16,125 bases of DNA from Clostridiales bacterium UBA3259 (lineage in GTDB: Bacteria > Bacillota_A > Clostridia > Oscillospirales > Oscillospiraceae). The notes beneath the pieces are model-generated. The model was not told the DNA's origin. It saw only the letters and a list, made by a program, of their open reading frames with translations, and did not search any database. Each line of letters begins with the position of its first letter. Positions within the stretch are counted from its first letter, which is position 1. This document shows positions 7,141 to 14,364 of the stretch, in pieces. The position numbers and the translations under genes are program-made. Location of the stretch: contig DEUP01000044.1 of the NCBI GenBank assembly GCA_002362625.1, positions 1 through 16,125 on the forward strand, read 5' to 3'.

Positions 7141-7974
7141 TTACCCGATGATGACTTCTCCCAGGGCGCCGTCAATGTCCCGGATCACCTCGCCCACGGC
7201 GGGAACCCGGATGGAGCCGGACAGGGGATTTTTAATGCTGACAATGGGGGCGGTAAGGGTGGCCTCCACCTCCGAGCGTTCAAAGCTCAGGTCCGTGTCC
7301 ACCATTTCGCAGTCAATCAGCCTTAAGCCCTTGCAGTAGCAAAGGGGCTGGGTGCCCACGATTTTACAGTGGTCGAAGGTGATATTCTCGCTGTACCAGG
7401 CCAGGTATTCTCCCGTCACCGTGCAGTTGCGGACGGTAATGTTTTTCCCGTGCCAGAAGGCGTCCTTGGTATTCAGCACGCAGTTTTCAAACACGGAGTC
7501 GGTGATGTACTGGAAGGAATACTTCCCGTTCAGGTGGACGTTCCGGAAATTCAGGCGCTCCGAGCGCAGCATGAAGTATTCTCCCTCCACGTCGCAGCCC
7601 TCCATGGCAATATCCCGGGTGAACCAGCCGAATTCCGGGGAACGGATCTCGCAGTCCGCCATCCGGATGTCCCGGCACTCCCGCAGGGCCTTGATGCCGT
7701 GAAGCTTACAGTCCCGAATCTCCACATTTTCGCAGTACCACAGAGCCGCCCGGCACAGCGGGGTCAGCTCCGAGCGGGAAAGCTTCAGATTGGTGTCATG
7801 CCAAAGGGCATAGCGGAGATTAAACCAGCAGTTCTCAACCGCTATGCCGGCACACTCCTTTAAGGGGCTTTCGCCGTCGGCGGGGCCGTCAAAGCGGCAG
7901 TCCTTTACCAAAACCTCCCGGGCACCGTACAGCGCCCGTTCCTCGTCAAAAACCATATTCGCGATGGTGTTCAT
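7141..7974 (-). CDS. DUF3737 family protein (right-handed beta-helix-like)
   Basis: From the chosen ATG this is a 277-residue protein of the DUF3737 family. It is built from many degenerate repeats of about 18-22 residues (VENCWF, IRDCKL, MADCEI, FENCVL, VRNCTV, FDHCKI, LIDCEM), each placing a Cys on the same face of a likely parallel beta-helix. No signal peptide is present, so it is probably cytoplasmic; the function is unknown. The frame is open up to an ATG at 8061. I prefer 7974 because AAGGAG lies 10 bases ahead of it, family similarity begins at MNTIANMVFDEE, and the upstream 29 codons would run across the promoter at 8032-8061. It is the first gene of the operon that ends with larC. 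Confidence 0.87.
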   Translation of the reverse strand: MNTIANMVFDEERALYGAREVLVKDCRFDGPADGESPLKECAGIAVENCWFNLRYALWHDTNLKLSRSELTPLCRAALWYCENVEIRDCKLHGIKALRECRDIRMADCEIRSPEFGWFTRDIAMEGCDVEGEYFMLRSERLNFRNVHLNGKYSFQYITDSVFENCVLNTKDAFWHGKNITVRNCTVTGEYLAWYSENITFDHCKIVGTQPLCYCKGLRLIDCEMVDTDLSFERSEVEATLTAPIVSIKNPLSGSIRVPAVGEVIRDIDGALGEVIIG

Positions 7975-8031
7975 TGGATAATTGCTCCTTCCGATATTCC
8001 GGCCAGGTCTCGGCCAGTTTCTTTCTGTGTA

Positions 8032-8061
8032 AGTATAAGGCAAGACAGGAAAGAATGCCAA
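8032..8061 (-). promoter_or_regulatory. Promoter of the DUF3737-hydrolase-larEBC operon
   Basis: On the minus strand TTGGCA (8056-8061) and TATACT (8032-8037) are separated by 18 bases. Transcription would start near 8025, about 50 bases before the DUF3737 start codon. No other good promoter is seen in the five-gene run, whose genes are overlapping or at most 27 bases apart. Confidence 0.65.
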
Positions 8062-8117
8062 TGCTTAGATCGGATGGTCACGGATTCCCGAAAAGCATAG
8101 CGTGGCCTTCCCCTCTG

Positions 8118-9869
8118 TTATTCTTCCTTTTTCTTTTCCGCGTTCAGCGCGTCCACCACGATATCCGGATAGGGATTGCAGATCACGGTTTTATAGGTGT
8201 GATAGATCACCATGCCGGGCTTGCCGCCCACGATCTTCTTCACCTGCTTGACACTGGTCACGTCCACGGGAATGTTCTGACCGGCGGTGGATTCCGAATA
8301 GAAGGCTGCCAGCTGGGCGGCCTGGGTGACGGTATCGTCCGGTGGCGTAACGCCGCCGCAGGAGATGATTACATGGGCGCCATGCACCTTGGAGGCGTGG
8401 CACCAGATGTCGTCCTTTCTCGCGGACTTGAAGGTCAGCTCCTCGTTCTGCCTGTTGTTCCGGCCCACGGTAATGGGATAGCCGTCGGTGGAGGTAAAGC
8501 ACATGGGAGATACCTTGGAAAGCTTCATTTTCCGCTTGCCGGTGTCCGGCCGAAGATAGCCGCCCTCCTGGAGCTCTCGGCGGATCTCCTCCAATTCCCC
8601 CTCGGTGCCTGCCCGGTTCAGCTCTTCCAGGACGCTTTTCAGGTAGCTCAGCTCCCCTTCTCCCAGGGCAATCTGGTGGGTCAGCTCCTTTTCCGCGTTC
8701 TTCATCCGGGCGTAGTCCTTGTAGAATTTGGCGGCGTTCTGCTGGGGAGACAGAATGGGGCTGAGGGGAATCTCGATGAGGCCCATGTTCTCGTTATAGA
8801 AGTCCTCGCACTGAATTTTGGTCTGACCCTTCACAATCCGGTGGAGGTTGGCGGTGAGGATGTCTCCCAGCTGCCGCAGCCGCTCCCGGTCATAGGTGGC
8901 GCTCAGTTCCTTTTCCTGAATGGCCAGCTTCCGGCTTAAGCGGGTGCACAGGTTCTGCACGGTCTTCCGGACGGACTGGCTTTTTTGCCGCATGGCGTCC
9001 TTCCGGTCCCGGAGAGTATAGTAGCTGTCAAGCAGCGCGCTGAAGGACTCCGCCCTCTCACAGCCGCCATACTGCTTTATGGGACAGAAGGCGAACTGCT
9101 TGGGGGTGCCGTCCGCCAGGGCGTAATAATAGGGCGCCGGATGGTTCATAACCTCCCGGAAGAACGCCGAAAGCTTCCGCCCGGTTTCCTCCGGATCGCA
9201 ATTGGTCACCCGGGCATCCACGTCCCCGGCGGCATACAGGGCCGCCTCCCGGCACACCAGAGGGGAAAGCCCGCCCAGGCTGTCCATCAGCCGGTCACAC
9301 AGCGGATCCGCGCCGGCTTCCTTCAGCAGGGAAACGCAGTCCACCTCGCCCTTGGGATCCAGCTTTTCCACCGGCTGGGGAAGCTGGTATTTAAGACCCG
9401 GCAATGCTGCCCGTCTCGCGCTTTCATCCAGACCGATTCTGCGCAGACAGTCAATGATCCGGCCGCTCTCGTCCAGCAGGTACAGGTTGCAGGTGCGGCC
9501 CATCAGCTCCGCCGCCAGGGTCTTCTGGATGGGGTAGCCCATTTCGTCGGTGCAGTCAAAGGTGAAGAAGGCCGCCCGTTCCATGGGAAGCTGGCTGATT
9601 TTTGCCAGCCGGGCGCCCAGAAGGTGCTTTCGCAGCAGCATACAGAACATGGGCGGCTCCGCCGGATTCTCAGGAGAGGCGGCGGTGAGATGAAGCCGGG
9701 GTGCGGTGGGATTGGGAGCGAACAGCAGCTTTTCCCGGGTTTCCTTCCCCCGGATGTGGAGAATCAAAGCGTCCCGGCTGGGCTGATGGATCTTGTCCAC
9801 CCGGCCCCCCAGACACTTGCCCCGGATCTCCTCAAGAACAGCGGATAAAAATGTTGCGTCAAAGGCCAT
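8118..9869 (-). CDS. rqcH: RqcH/NFACT family ribosome quality control protein
   Basis: RqcH (Rqc2 homologue, formerly FbpA-like fibronectin-binding) binds obstructed 50S subunits carrying peptidyl-tRNA and recruits Ala-tRNA to add C-terminal alanine tails for degradation. The 583-residue protein has the normal length and order: NFACT-N domain from residue 1 (MAFDATFLSAVLEEI, KLLFAPNP, FCMLLRKHL, ELMGRTCNLYL), helix-hairpin-helix and coiled-coil middle parts (about 200-440), and the NFACT-R domain near the end (DIWCHASKVHGAHVII from 487, HTYKTVICNP). At the usual Asp-Arg motif it has Glu97-Arg98, a conservative change. A TAAGGAG site overlaps the GNAT gene's stop, with 10 bases between the genes, so the two are co-transcribed. 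Confidence 0.94.
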   Translation of the reverse strand: MAFDATFLSAVLEEIRGKCLGGRVDKIHQPSRDALILHIRGKETREKLLFAPNPTAPRLHLTAASPENPAEPPMFCMLLRKHLLGARLAKISQLPMERAAFFTFDCTDEMGYPIQKTLAAELMGRTCNLYLLDESGRIIDCLRRIGLDESARRAALPGLKYQLPQPVEKLDPKGEVDCVSLLKEAGADPLCDRLMDSLGGLSPLVCREAALYAAGDVDARVTNCDPEETGRKLSAFFREVMNHPAPYYYALADGTPKQFAFCPIKQYGGCERAESFSALLDSYYTLRDRKDAMRQKSQSVRKTVQNLCTRLSRKLAIQEKELSATYDRERLRQLGDILTANLHRIVKGQTKIQCEDFYNENMGLIEIPLSPILSPQQNAAKFYKDYARMKNAEKELTHQIALGEGELSYLKSVLEELNRAGTEGELEEIRRELQEGGYLRPDTGKRKMKLSKVSPMCFTSTDGYPITVGRNNRQNEELTFKSARKDDIWCHASKVHGAHVIISCGGVTPPDDTVTQAAQLAAFYSESTAGQNIPVDVTSVKQVKKIVGGKPGMVIYHTYKTVICNPYPDIVVDALNAEKKKEE

Positions 9870-9879
9870 TGGGTTCTCC

Positions 9880-10350
9880 TTACTTTAAGATATACTCCAT
9901 ACCGATCTTTTGAGGCTTTAAGCCGCACTTTTCGTAAAAGCGCATGGCTCGGTCATTGCCGCACCAGACGTTCAGTGTCACGGCGTCGCAGTTCAGCTCC
10001 CTTGCATAGGCACAGGTGTGATCATACAGGGCCTTCGCCACGCCGCCGCCCCGGACGGCCTGGTCTACGCACAGATCGTCGATATAAAGAACCCTCCGGT
10101 CAGCCAGAGCCGGTTCTCCCCTGGTCTCCTGAAGAATGCAGAAGACATAGCCGATCACCCTGCCATCCTGAGTGGCGGCAAAAATCGGGCGGCTATCCTC
10201 CTGCAGCAGCCCCTTCAGGGCTTCTTCGTCATATTTCTGTGCCCCGGCGTGAAACAGATCCGGGCGGATCTGATGATGAACCTCTCCCACCTGCTTGAGT
10301 AGGCTAATGAGACCGGGAATGTCCTGTTCCCCGGCAAAATGAATTTCCAT
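9880..10350 (-). CDS. GNAT family N-acetyltransferase
   Basis: This 156-residue acetyl-CoA-dependent N-acetyltransferase has the central acetyl-CoA-binding motif: a strand LYIDDLCVD (89-96) is followed by the loop QAVRGGGVAKAL (97-108). The last strand and helix read TLNVWCGNDRAMRFYEKCGL (125-144). The substrate is unknown. The open frame extends to 10392, but the ATG at 10350 is chosen because GAAGGA precedes it at a good distance, the GNAT fold begins right there, and the longer version would start inside the promoter at 10383-10411. It is the first gene of a two-gene operon with rqcH; any functional link to ribosome rescue is only inferred from position. Confidence 0.88.
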   Translation of the reverse strand: MEIHFAGEQDIPGLISLLKQVGEVHHQIRPDLFHAGAQKYDEEALKGLLQEDSRPIFAATQDGRVIGYVFCILQETRGEPALADRRVLYIDDLCVDQAVRGGGVAKALYDHTCAYARELNCDAVTLNVWCGNDRAMRFYEKCGLKPQKIGMEYILK

Positions 10351-10382
10351 AGAAAATCCATCCTTCACGAAAAGTTTTCTAA

Positions 10383-10411
10383 AGTATAGCACAATTTTCT
10401 CTCCGCGTAAA
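10383..10411 (-). promoter_or_regulatory. Leftward promoter of the GNAT-rqcH operon
   Basis: On the minus strand TTTACG (10406-10411) and TATACT (10383-10388) have a 17-base spacer. The start would be near 10376, about 26 bases before the GNAT ATG. Confidence 0.65.
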
Positions 10412-10418
10412 GATTAGG

Positions 10419-10447
10419 TTGAGAAACCGACAAAAACCTGCTATGAT
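10419..10447 (+). promoter_or_regulatory. Rightward promoter of the radical SAM gene
   Basis: TTGAGA (10419-10424) and TATGAT (10442-10447) are separated by 17 bases, five of six matches in each box. Its -35 box lies only 7 bases from the -35 box of the leftward GNAT promoter, so the two promoters are back to back. Transcription would start near 10454, about 40 bases before the ATG. Confidence 0.75.
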
Positions 10448-10494
10448 GTTGAGTAGATTTTTCAACTTTCCACGCATTCTGAGGTACCAATCTT

Positions 10495-11352
10495 ATGAAC
10501 TACGTTAACTGCACCCTCTGTCCCCGGCAATGCGGGGCGGATCGGTCAAAGGGAAGCCCTGGCTTCTGCCGCTGTCCGGACACAGCGCTGGTCGCCAAGG
10601 CCATGCTCCACAAATGGGAGGAACCGGCCCTGGCCGGAAACGGAGGCAGCGGCGCGGTCTTCTTCGGCGGCTGCACCTTAGGCTGTAAATACTGTCAAAA
10701 CAGAGCCATCAGCGGCGGAGCCGTGGGAAAGCCCATGGATTTCCAGGCCCTCCGAGCCTTGTTTGAAGACCTGATCGCCCAGGGCGCGGAGAACATCGAC
10801 CTGGTGACCCCCACCCATTTCCTGCCTACGATTTTACCGGCCCTCACCCCAAAGCTTCCCGTGCCGGTGGTGTACAACTGCGGCGGCTACGAGCGGGTGG
10901 AAACCCTCCGGGCACTGGAAGGCAGAATTGACATCTACCTGCCGGATTTAAAGTACGCGGACGCCGGCCTTTCCCAGACCCTGTCCGGAGCGGCGGACTA
11001 CTTTCCCGTGGCCGCTGCCGCCATTACGGAAATGGTGCGCCAGACCGGACCGGTACAGTGGGCGGGTGACAAAATCACCCGGGGAACGGTGATCCGCCAT
11101 CTGATTCTCCCCGGCTGCGTGGACAATTCCCTCCGGGTGCTGGACTGGATTGGGGAGAACTTTGCCCCAGGTGAGGTGCTGGTCAGCCTTATGCGGCAGT
11201 ATACCCCCATGGGAACGCTGCCCGCACCCTTTGACCGCCGGATCACCGACGAGGAATACGACGCGGTGCTCAGCTGGATGTATTTAAACAATTTGGAAGG
11301 CTTCACTCAGGAGGCGGATTCCGCGGACGTGGGCTTTATCCCGGATTTTTAA
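10495..11352 (+). CDS. Radical SAM protein, PflA-like (COG1313 type)
   Basis: This 285-residue radical SAM enzyme has the cluster-binding motif CTLGCKYC (Cys60, Cys64, Cys67), which would hold the [4Fe-4S] cluster that cleaves S-adenosylmethionine. The N-terminus carries a second set of cysteines, CTLCPRQC (Cys6, 9, 13) and GFCRC (25, 27), typical of the group annotated as putative pyruvate formate-lyase activating enzymes (COG1313/PflX-like). Other matches are NCGGYER (128-134), DIYLPDLKYAD and YTPMGTLP near the end. The true substrate of this subgroup is not known, and I see no glycyl radical enzyme gene in the window. The GAGGT site is 9 bases before the ATG. Confidence 0.9.
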   Translation: MNYVNCTLCPRQCGADRSKGSPGFCRCPDTALVAKAMLHKWEEPALAGNGGSGAVFFGGCTLGCKYCQNRAISGGAVGKPMDFQALRALFEDLIAQGAENIDLVTPTHFLPTILPALTPKLPVPVVYNCGGYERVETLRALEGRIDIYLPDLKYADAGLSQTLSGAADYFPVAAAAITEMVRQTGPVQWAGDKITRGTVIRHLILPGCVDNSLRVLDWIGENFAPGEVLVSLMRQYTPMGTLPAPFDRRITDEEYDAVLSWMYLNNLEGFTQEADSADVGFIPDF

Positions 11353-11382
11353 AAAATATTTCTCAATTTCAAAACCGCCTCA

Positions 11383-11411
11383 TTGCACAGAGAAGGAAAA
11401 TGGAGTATTCT
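11383..11411 (+). promoter_or_regulatory. Possible promoter of the alkyltransferase-like gene
   Basis: TTGCAC (11383-11388) and TATTCT (11406-11411) stand 17 bases apart just ahead of the gene. The boxes match the consensus only partly (3 and 4 of 6). No terminator is visible after the radical SAM gene, so read-through from its promoter is equally possible. Confidence 0.35.
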
Positions 11412-11432
11412 GACCCCAGGAGGTGAGCGGAA

Positions 11433-11912
11433 ATGGCAAACGAAGAAACCAAGGATTTTAACGCCATGCTTCACGACAGCAAGGACATGCCCAAGCTGCA
11501 AATCATCACAGATCCAAAAAGCATCCAAAAATACGGCGGGGACAAAATGTATTTCGCGCCGCCCATGGCCTATGACCAGGTGATGAAACGGATCCCCTGG
11601 GGGAAGCTGACCACCGTGGGAGAGCTGCGGGCGTACTTTGCCAAAGAAAACCATGCCGACTTTACCGAGCCGATCACAGCGGGAATCTTTGTCTCCATTG
11701 CGGCCTGGGCAAGCTACCAGCGCCGGGAGGCGGAAACGCCCTGGTGGCGAACCCTGAAGGCAGGGGGCGAGCTGAACCCCAAGTATCCCGGCGGCGTGGA
11801 AGCCCAGAAGGAAAAGCTGGAAGCGGAAGGGCATACCATCCTTACGAAAGGACGAACCAATCCGCGCTATTATGTGGCGGATTATGAAAAGGCGCTGTAC
11901 CCTCTCAAATAA
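11433..11912 (+). CDS. Alkyltransferase-like (MGMT-family, Cys-less) DNA-binding protein
   Basis: This 159-residue protein is related to the DNA-binding domain of O6-methylguanine-DNA methyltransferase. The helix-turn-helix start IPWGKLTTVGELRAYF (54-69) matches the MGMT pattern for recognition of alkylated DNA, and the C-terminal part has YPGGVEAQKEKLEAEGH (118-134). Where MGMT has its PCHR active site, this protein has PWWR (103-106), so the alkyl-accepting Cys is replaced by Trp104. Family knowledge: alkyltransferase-like proteins with Trp at this place, such as E. coli YbaZ (PWHR), bind alkylated bases and flag them for nucleotide excision repair without removing the alkyl group. A similar role is inferred here. 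AGGAGGT lies before the ATG. An MFS transporter gene follows 43 bases downstream. Confidence 0.82.
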   Translation: MANEETKDFNAMLHDSKDMPKLQIITDPKSIQKYGGDKMYFAPPMAYDQVMKRIPWGKLTTVGELRAYFAKENHADFTEPITAGIFVSIAAWASYQRREAETPWWRTLKAGGELNPKYPGGVEAQKEKLEAEGHTILTKGRTNPRYYVADYEKALYPLK

Positions 11913-11955
11913 TGCTGGAATTGAACATGAAATATTGAAAAAGAGAGGATATCCA

Positions 11956-13116
11956 ATGAAGAAAAACCTGTATATCATGTACGCCATCTCCCTGCTTCAG
12001 GGTATGGTGTTTTACGGCCCCATCGCCACGCTGTACCGCCAGGCCCAGGGGGTCACGGTCTTCCAGATCACCCTAATTGAGAGCATTTCCCTGGCACTGA
12101 CCATTGCCCTGGAGATCCCCTGGGGTGTGGCGGCGGATAAGCTGGGATACCGGAAGACCATGGTATTCTGCTCCGGTCTGTATTTTATCTCCAAAATCGT
12201 CTTCTGGCAGGCCGCGGGCGTTTGGGGCTTTCTGCTGGAGCGGATTATGCTCAGCGTGGTAATCTCCGGATTTTCCGGTGTGGACGTGACCATTTTGTAC
12301 CTGTCCAGTGAGGGCGGCGACAGCCAGAAGGTCTTCGGCATCTACAACAGCGCGAACATGGCGGGCCTTTTGTTTGCCGCCGCTGTGTTTTCCCTGTTTG
12401 TAAAGGATAACTACGCCCTGTCCGCGCTGCTGACTGTGGTCAGCTACGGCGCGGCCGCCATGCTTTCCCTCTGCCTGTCCGATGTAAAGCCGGAGCCTCA
12501 GTCGGCGCCCCGGCCGGAGCCAATCCGGGAGACCCTGGTAAAGACCTTAAGCAACAAAACCTTTCTCCTGTTCCTCATTGCCGTGGCCCTTCTGACAGAG
12601 GCGCACCAGACCATTACCGTATTTTTAAGCCAGCTTCAATACACCCGGTGCGGGCTTTCCGCTTCCGCCATGGGCATGGTCTATATTGCCGTCACCCTGC
12701 TGGGGCTGCTGGGGGTATATTCCTCCGGACTTACCCGCAGGCTGGGCGCTGGCCCATCCCTGTTCCTCTTTTGCGCGCTGGACGTGGTGGCATGCCTGGT
12801 TCTGGCCCTTTCCTCCCGGGCGGTTCCCTCCGTTATGTCTATTTTGGCCATGCGCCTTTCCTATACCCTGCTTCAGCCCTACCAGGCGGAGATCCAAAAC
12901 CGGCAGATCCATACGGGAAACCGGGCTACGGCCCTCAGCGTCTATTCCATGCTCATCAGCACGGTGGGCATCGTCACGAATCTGATCTTCGGGGCGTTGT
13001 CAGACAGGAGCCTGTCCGCGGCCTTTTTCTTTGGCGGCGCCATCTGCGCCCTCAGCTTGCTGCTGTTCTTTGTGTGGCACGGGAAGACTCAGCCGTCCAG
13101 GGTGAACCGGGACTGA
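11956..13116 (+). CDS. MFS family transporter
   Basis: This 386-residue membrane protein has about 11-12 hydrophobic segments, the usual size for the major facilitator superfamily. The loop after the second segment carries the MFS signature WGVAADKLGYRK (56-67). A charged, proline-rich central loop (about 176-195, KPEPQSAPRPEPIRETL) separates the two six-helix halves. The substrate cannot be told from sequence; drug or metabolite efflux is common for such proteins. The open frame extends upstream to 11872, but the ATG at 11956 is chosen because a purine-rich AAGAGAGGA site precedes it and the hydrophobic protein starts right after. Its 3' end overlaps the convergent gene by 28 bases, and I see no terminator for it. 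Confidence 0.85.
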   Translation: MKKNLYIMYAISLLQGMVFYGPIATLYRQAQGVTVFQITLIESISLALTIALEIPWGVAADKLGYRKTMVFCSGLYFISKIVFWQAAGVWGFLLERIMLSVVISGFSGVDVTILYLSSEGGDSQKVFGIYNSANMAGLLFAAAVFSLFVKDNYALSALLTVVSYGAAAMLSLCLSDVKPEPQSAPRPEPIRETLVKTLSNKTFLLFLIAVALLTEAHQTITVFLSQLQYTRCGLSASAMGMVYIAVTLLGLLGVYSSGLTRRLGAGPSLFLFCALDVVACLVLALSSRAVPSVMSILAMRLSYTLLQPYQAEIQNRQIHTGNRATALSVYSMLISTVGIVTNLIFGALSDRSLSAAFFFGGAICALSLLLFFVWHGKTQPSRVNRD

Positions 13117-14234
13117 CGGAAGGGCAGGCCCCATTGGCCGACCTCCGTAACCTTGTTGGATACATATTGGTATGTTCCGTCGGCCAGGGAACGAATGGTA
13201 ACCTCATGGGAAAACAGGCAGTCCGTTTTCTTCTCCGGGGAGCCAACCCGGACCCGGAGGGTGAAGGTGCCGTCCTGGTTTTCCTGTACCTCCGTCACCG
13301 CGGGCTCGCATATGGGATAGCTCCTTGTGGTCAGATCGTCCCCAAAGAAGGTGCGCCAGGGGTATCCCGCCTCCGTCCAACCGGCCCGAAGCCGCAGCTC
13401 CTCCCGGGAAATGGAAAAATAGGACAGCAGCATGTCCTCAAACAGCGCCATGGGCAAAAGGGCCCGGGTGTGATTTTCCGGATCCACGTAGTCCGTCCAG
13501 GAAAACCCGGGTTCTCCGGTTTCCATTTCGTACAGGTATTCAAACACGTCGGAAAAAGACAGATCGCCCCAATCCCCTTTCGACCAGTCCACCAGAAACA
13601 GGTTCACCATCTGGTAGCCGATGGGCAGGATATACTTCCGGCACAGGTCGTAGTGTTCCCTGTCCGGCGGAGTCAGCCGTACCTGCATATAGTCAATGTA
13701 GTGGGGATCCTCCGGGAACAGGCGGTAGTAGAAGGTGTCCCAGTCTGCCAGTACCATATCATACACTGGCAGAACCTCCTGACGGCGGATGGAAAGCCCT
13801 TCCTCCGTCCATCCGGCGCTGATCAGCGCGCAGAGTGTCTCTCCCTTCCTGTGGATAAACCGGGTCAGGCCGAAGCCGCCGTCCTCATGGATTCGAAGGA
13901 AGCCGCCGTCAGCGGTTTTTCCAGCGGACGCATCCTCCCAGAAGCGAATCAATTCCCGGGGATTGGCGAGATAGGCAGGGTAGATTTCGTCGCTGTCCTC
14001 CACCGCCCAGCCCTGGCGGATGAAGGCATCCTCCAGGGCGTCGATGTCCTCCCGGTCTTGGGGATACGCTTCTTCAATCCGGGAAATTTCCCGCCGCAGC
14101 TTCCACTGCCAGGCGGCGGACAAGCCGTCCATGGTCTCCCAGCCCGGCAGCTCCCGCTTGGGCAGCAGGCAGATCAGCAGAAGCAAAAGCCCCAGACAGG
14201 GCAGCAGGATAAGCGGCCGCTTTCGCGTTTTCAC
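13089..14234 (-). CDS. Membrane-anchored protein resembling DUF6070
   Basis: From a GTG start this is a 381-residue protein with one N-terminal membrane segment (about residues 7-24) after a basic start. A large extracytoplasmic part follows, rich in Trp, Tyr and acidic residues. The stretch LCRKYILPIGYQMVNLFLVD (197-216), the following DWGDLSF, the SYFSISREEL segment and the C-terminal VTIRSLADGTYQYVSN resemble the DUF6070 family as I remember it. The function is unknown. A Cys lies at position 13 (LLPC), but the residue before it is Pro, so a lipobox is unlikely. The open frame runs to 14468, but those codons cross the promoter and hairpins. The GTG has GAAAGGAGGG 6 bases upstream. It is transcribed from its own promoter with a structured leader. 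Confidence 0.75.
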   Translation of the reverse strand: MKTRKRPLILLPCLGLLLLLICLLPKRELPGWETMDGLSAAWQWKLRREISRIEEAYPQDREDIDALEDAFIRQGWAVEDSDEIYPAYLANPRELIRFWEDASAGKTADGGFLRIHEDGGFGLTRFIHRKGETLCALISAGWTEEGLSIRRQEVLPVYDMVLADWDTFYYRLFPEDPHYIDYMQVRLTPPDREHYDLCRKYILPIGYQMVNLFLVDWSKGDWGDLSFSDVFEYLYEMETGEPGFSWTDYVDPENHTRALLPMALFEDMLLSYFSISREELRLRAGWTEAGYPWRTFFGDDLTTRSYPICEPAVTEVQENQDGTFTLRVRVGSPEKKTDCLFSHEVTIRSLADGTYQYVSNKVTEVGQWGLPFRQSRFTLDG

Positions 14235-14240
14235 GGTGAT

Positions 14241-14250
14241 CCCTCCTTTC
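14241..14250 (-). promoter_or_regulatory. Ribosome binding site that decides the GTG start at 14234
   Basis: GAAAGGAGGG on the minus strand stands 6 bases before GTG at 14232-14234, directly before the basic-hydrophobic N-terminus. It is among the strongest sites in the window and argues against the longer open frame that starts at 14468. Confidence 0.8.
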
Positions 14251-14257
14251 AAAAGCA

Positions 14258-14276
14258 AGGGGCATTCGCTGCCCCT
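14258..14276 (-). promoter_or_regulatory. Leader hairpin just upstream of the ribosome binding site
   Basis: A 7-bp stem (AGGGGCA with TGCCCCT) has a 5-base loop. On the minus strand it ends 8 bases before the GAAAGGAGGG site and is followed by TGCTTTTG. It is close enough to influence ribosome access, or it may be a weak terminator. The palindrome GCCAGCTGGC (14277-14286) abuts it. Confidence 0.4.
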
Positions 14277-14312
14277 GCCAGCTGGCTGATTTTTTAAGAA
14301 CTCAAAAAGTCG

Positions 14313-14348
14313 AAGGCGCCTTTCGGGAAAATCCCCAAAAGACGCCTT
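14313..14348 (-). promoter_or_regulatory. Long hairpin at the 5' end of the DUF6070-like transcript (terminator/attenuator-like)
   Basis: The stem pairs 14313-14327 with 14334-14348 approximately, with two C-A mismatches: AAGGCG with CGCCTT, then CTTT with AAAG, then GGG with CCC. The predicted transcript start (about 14358) is only some ten bases ahead of it, so the RNA would begin with this hairpin. On the minus strand it is followed after four bases by TTTTT (14304-14308); on the plus strand it is followed by TTTGCCTTTTT (14347-14357). It could be an attenuator for the leftward gene, a 5' stabilising stem, or a terminator for rightward antisense transcription. Confidence 0.5.
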
Positions 14349-14364
14349 TGCCTTTTTACGCCGC

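Noticed and set aside
7975..8061. Longer start for the DUF3737 gene at 8061
   Set aside because: The extra 29 residues lie across the promoter, lack family similarity and have no ribosome binding site, whereas 7974 has AAGGAG upstream.
8985..9848. 287-residue plus-strand frame antisense to rqcH
   Set aside because: It is the shadow of rqcH; no family resemblance and no start signals.
12648..14297. 549-residue plus-strand open frame spanning the MFS 3' end and the DUF6070-like gene
   Set aside because: It overlaps two supported genes in other frames, has no ribosome binding site and its translation is Pro/Gly/Arg-rich without a recognisable domain.
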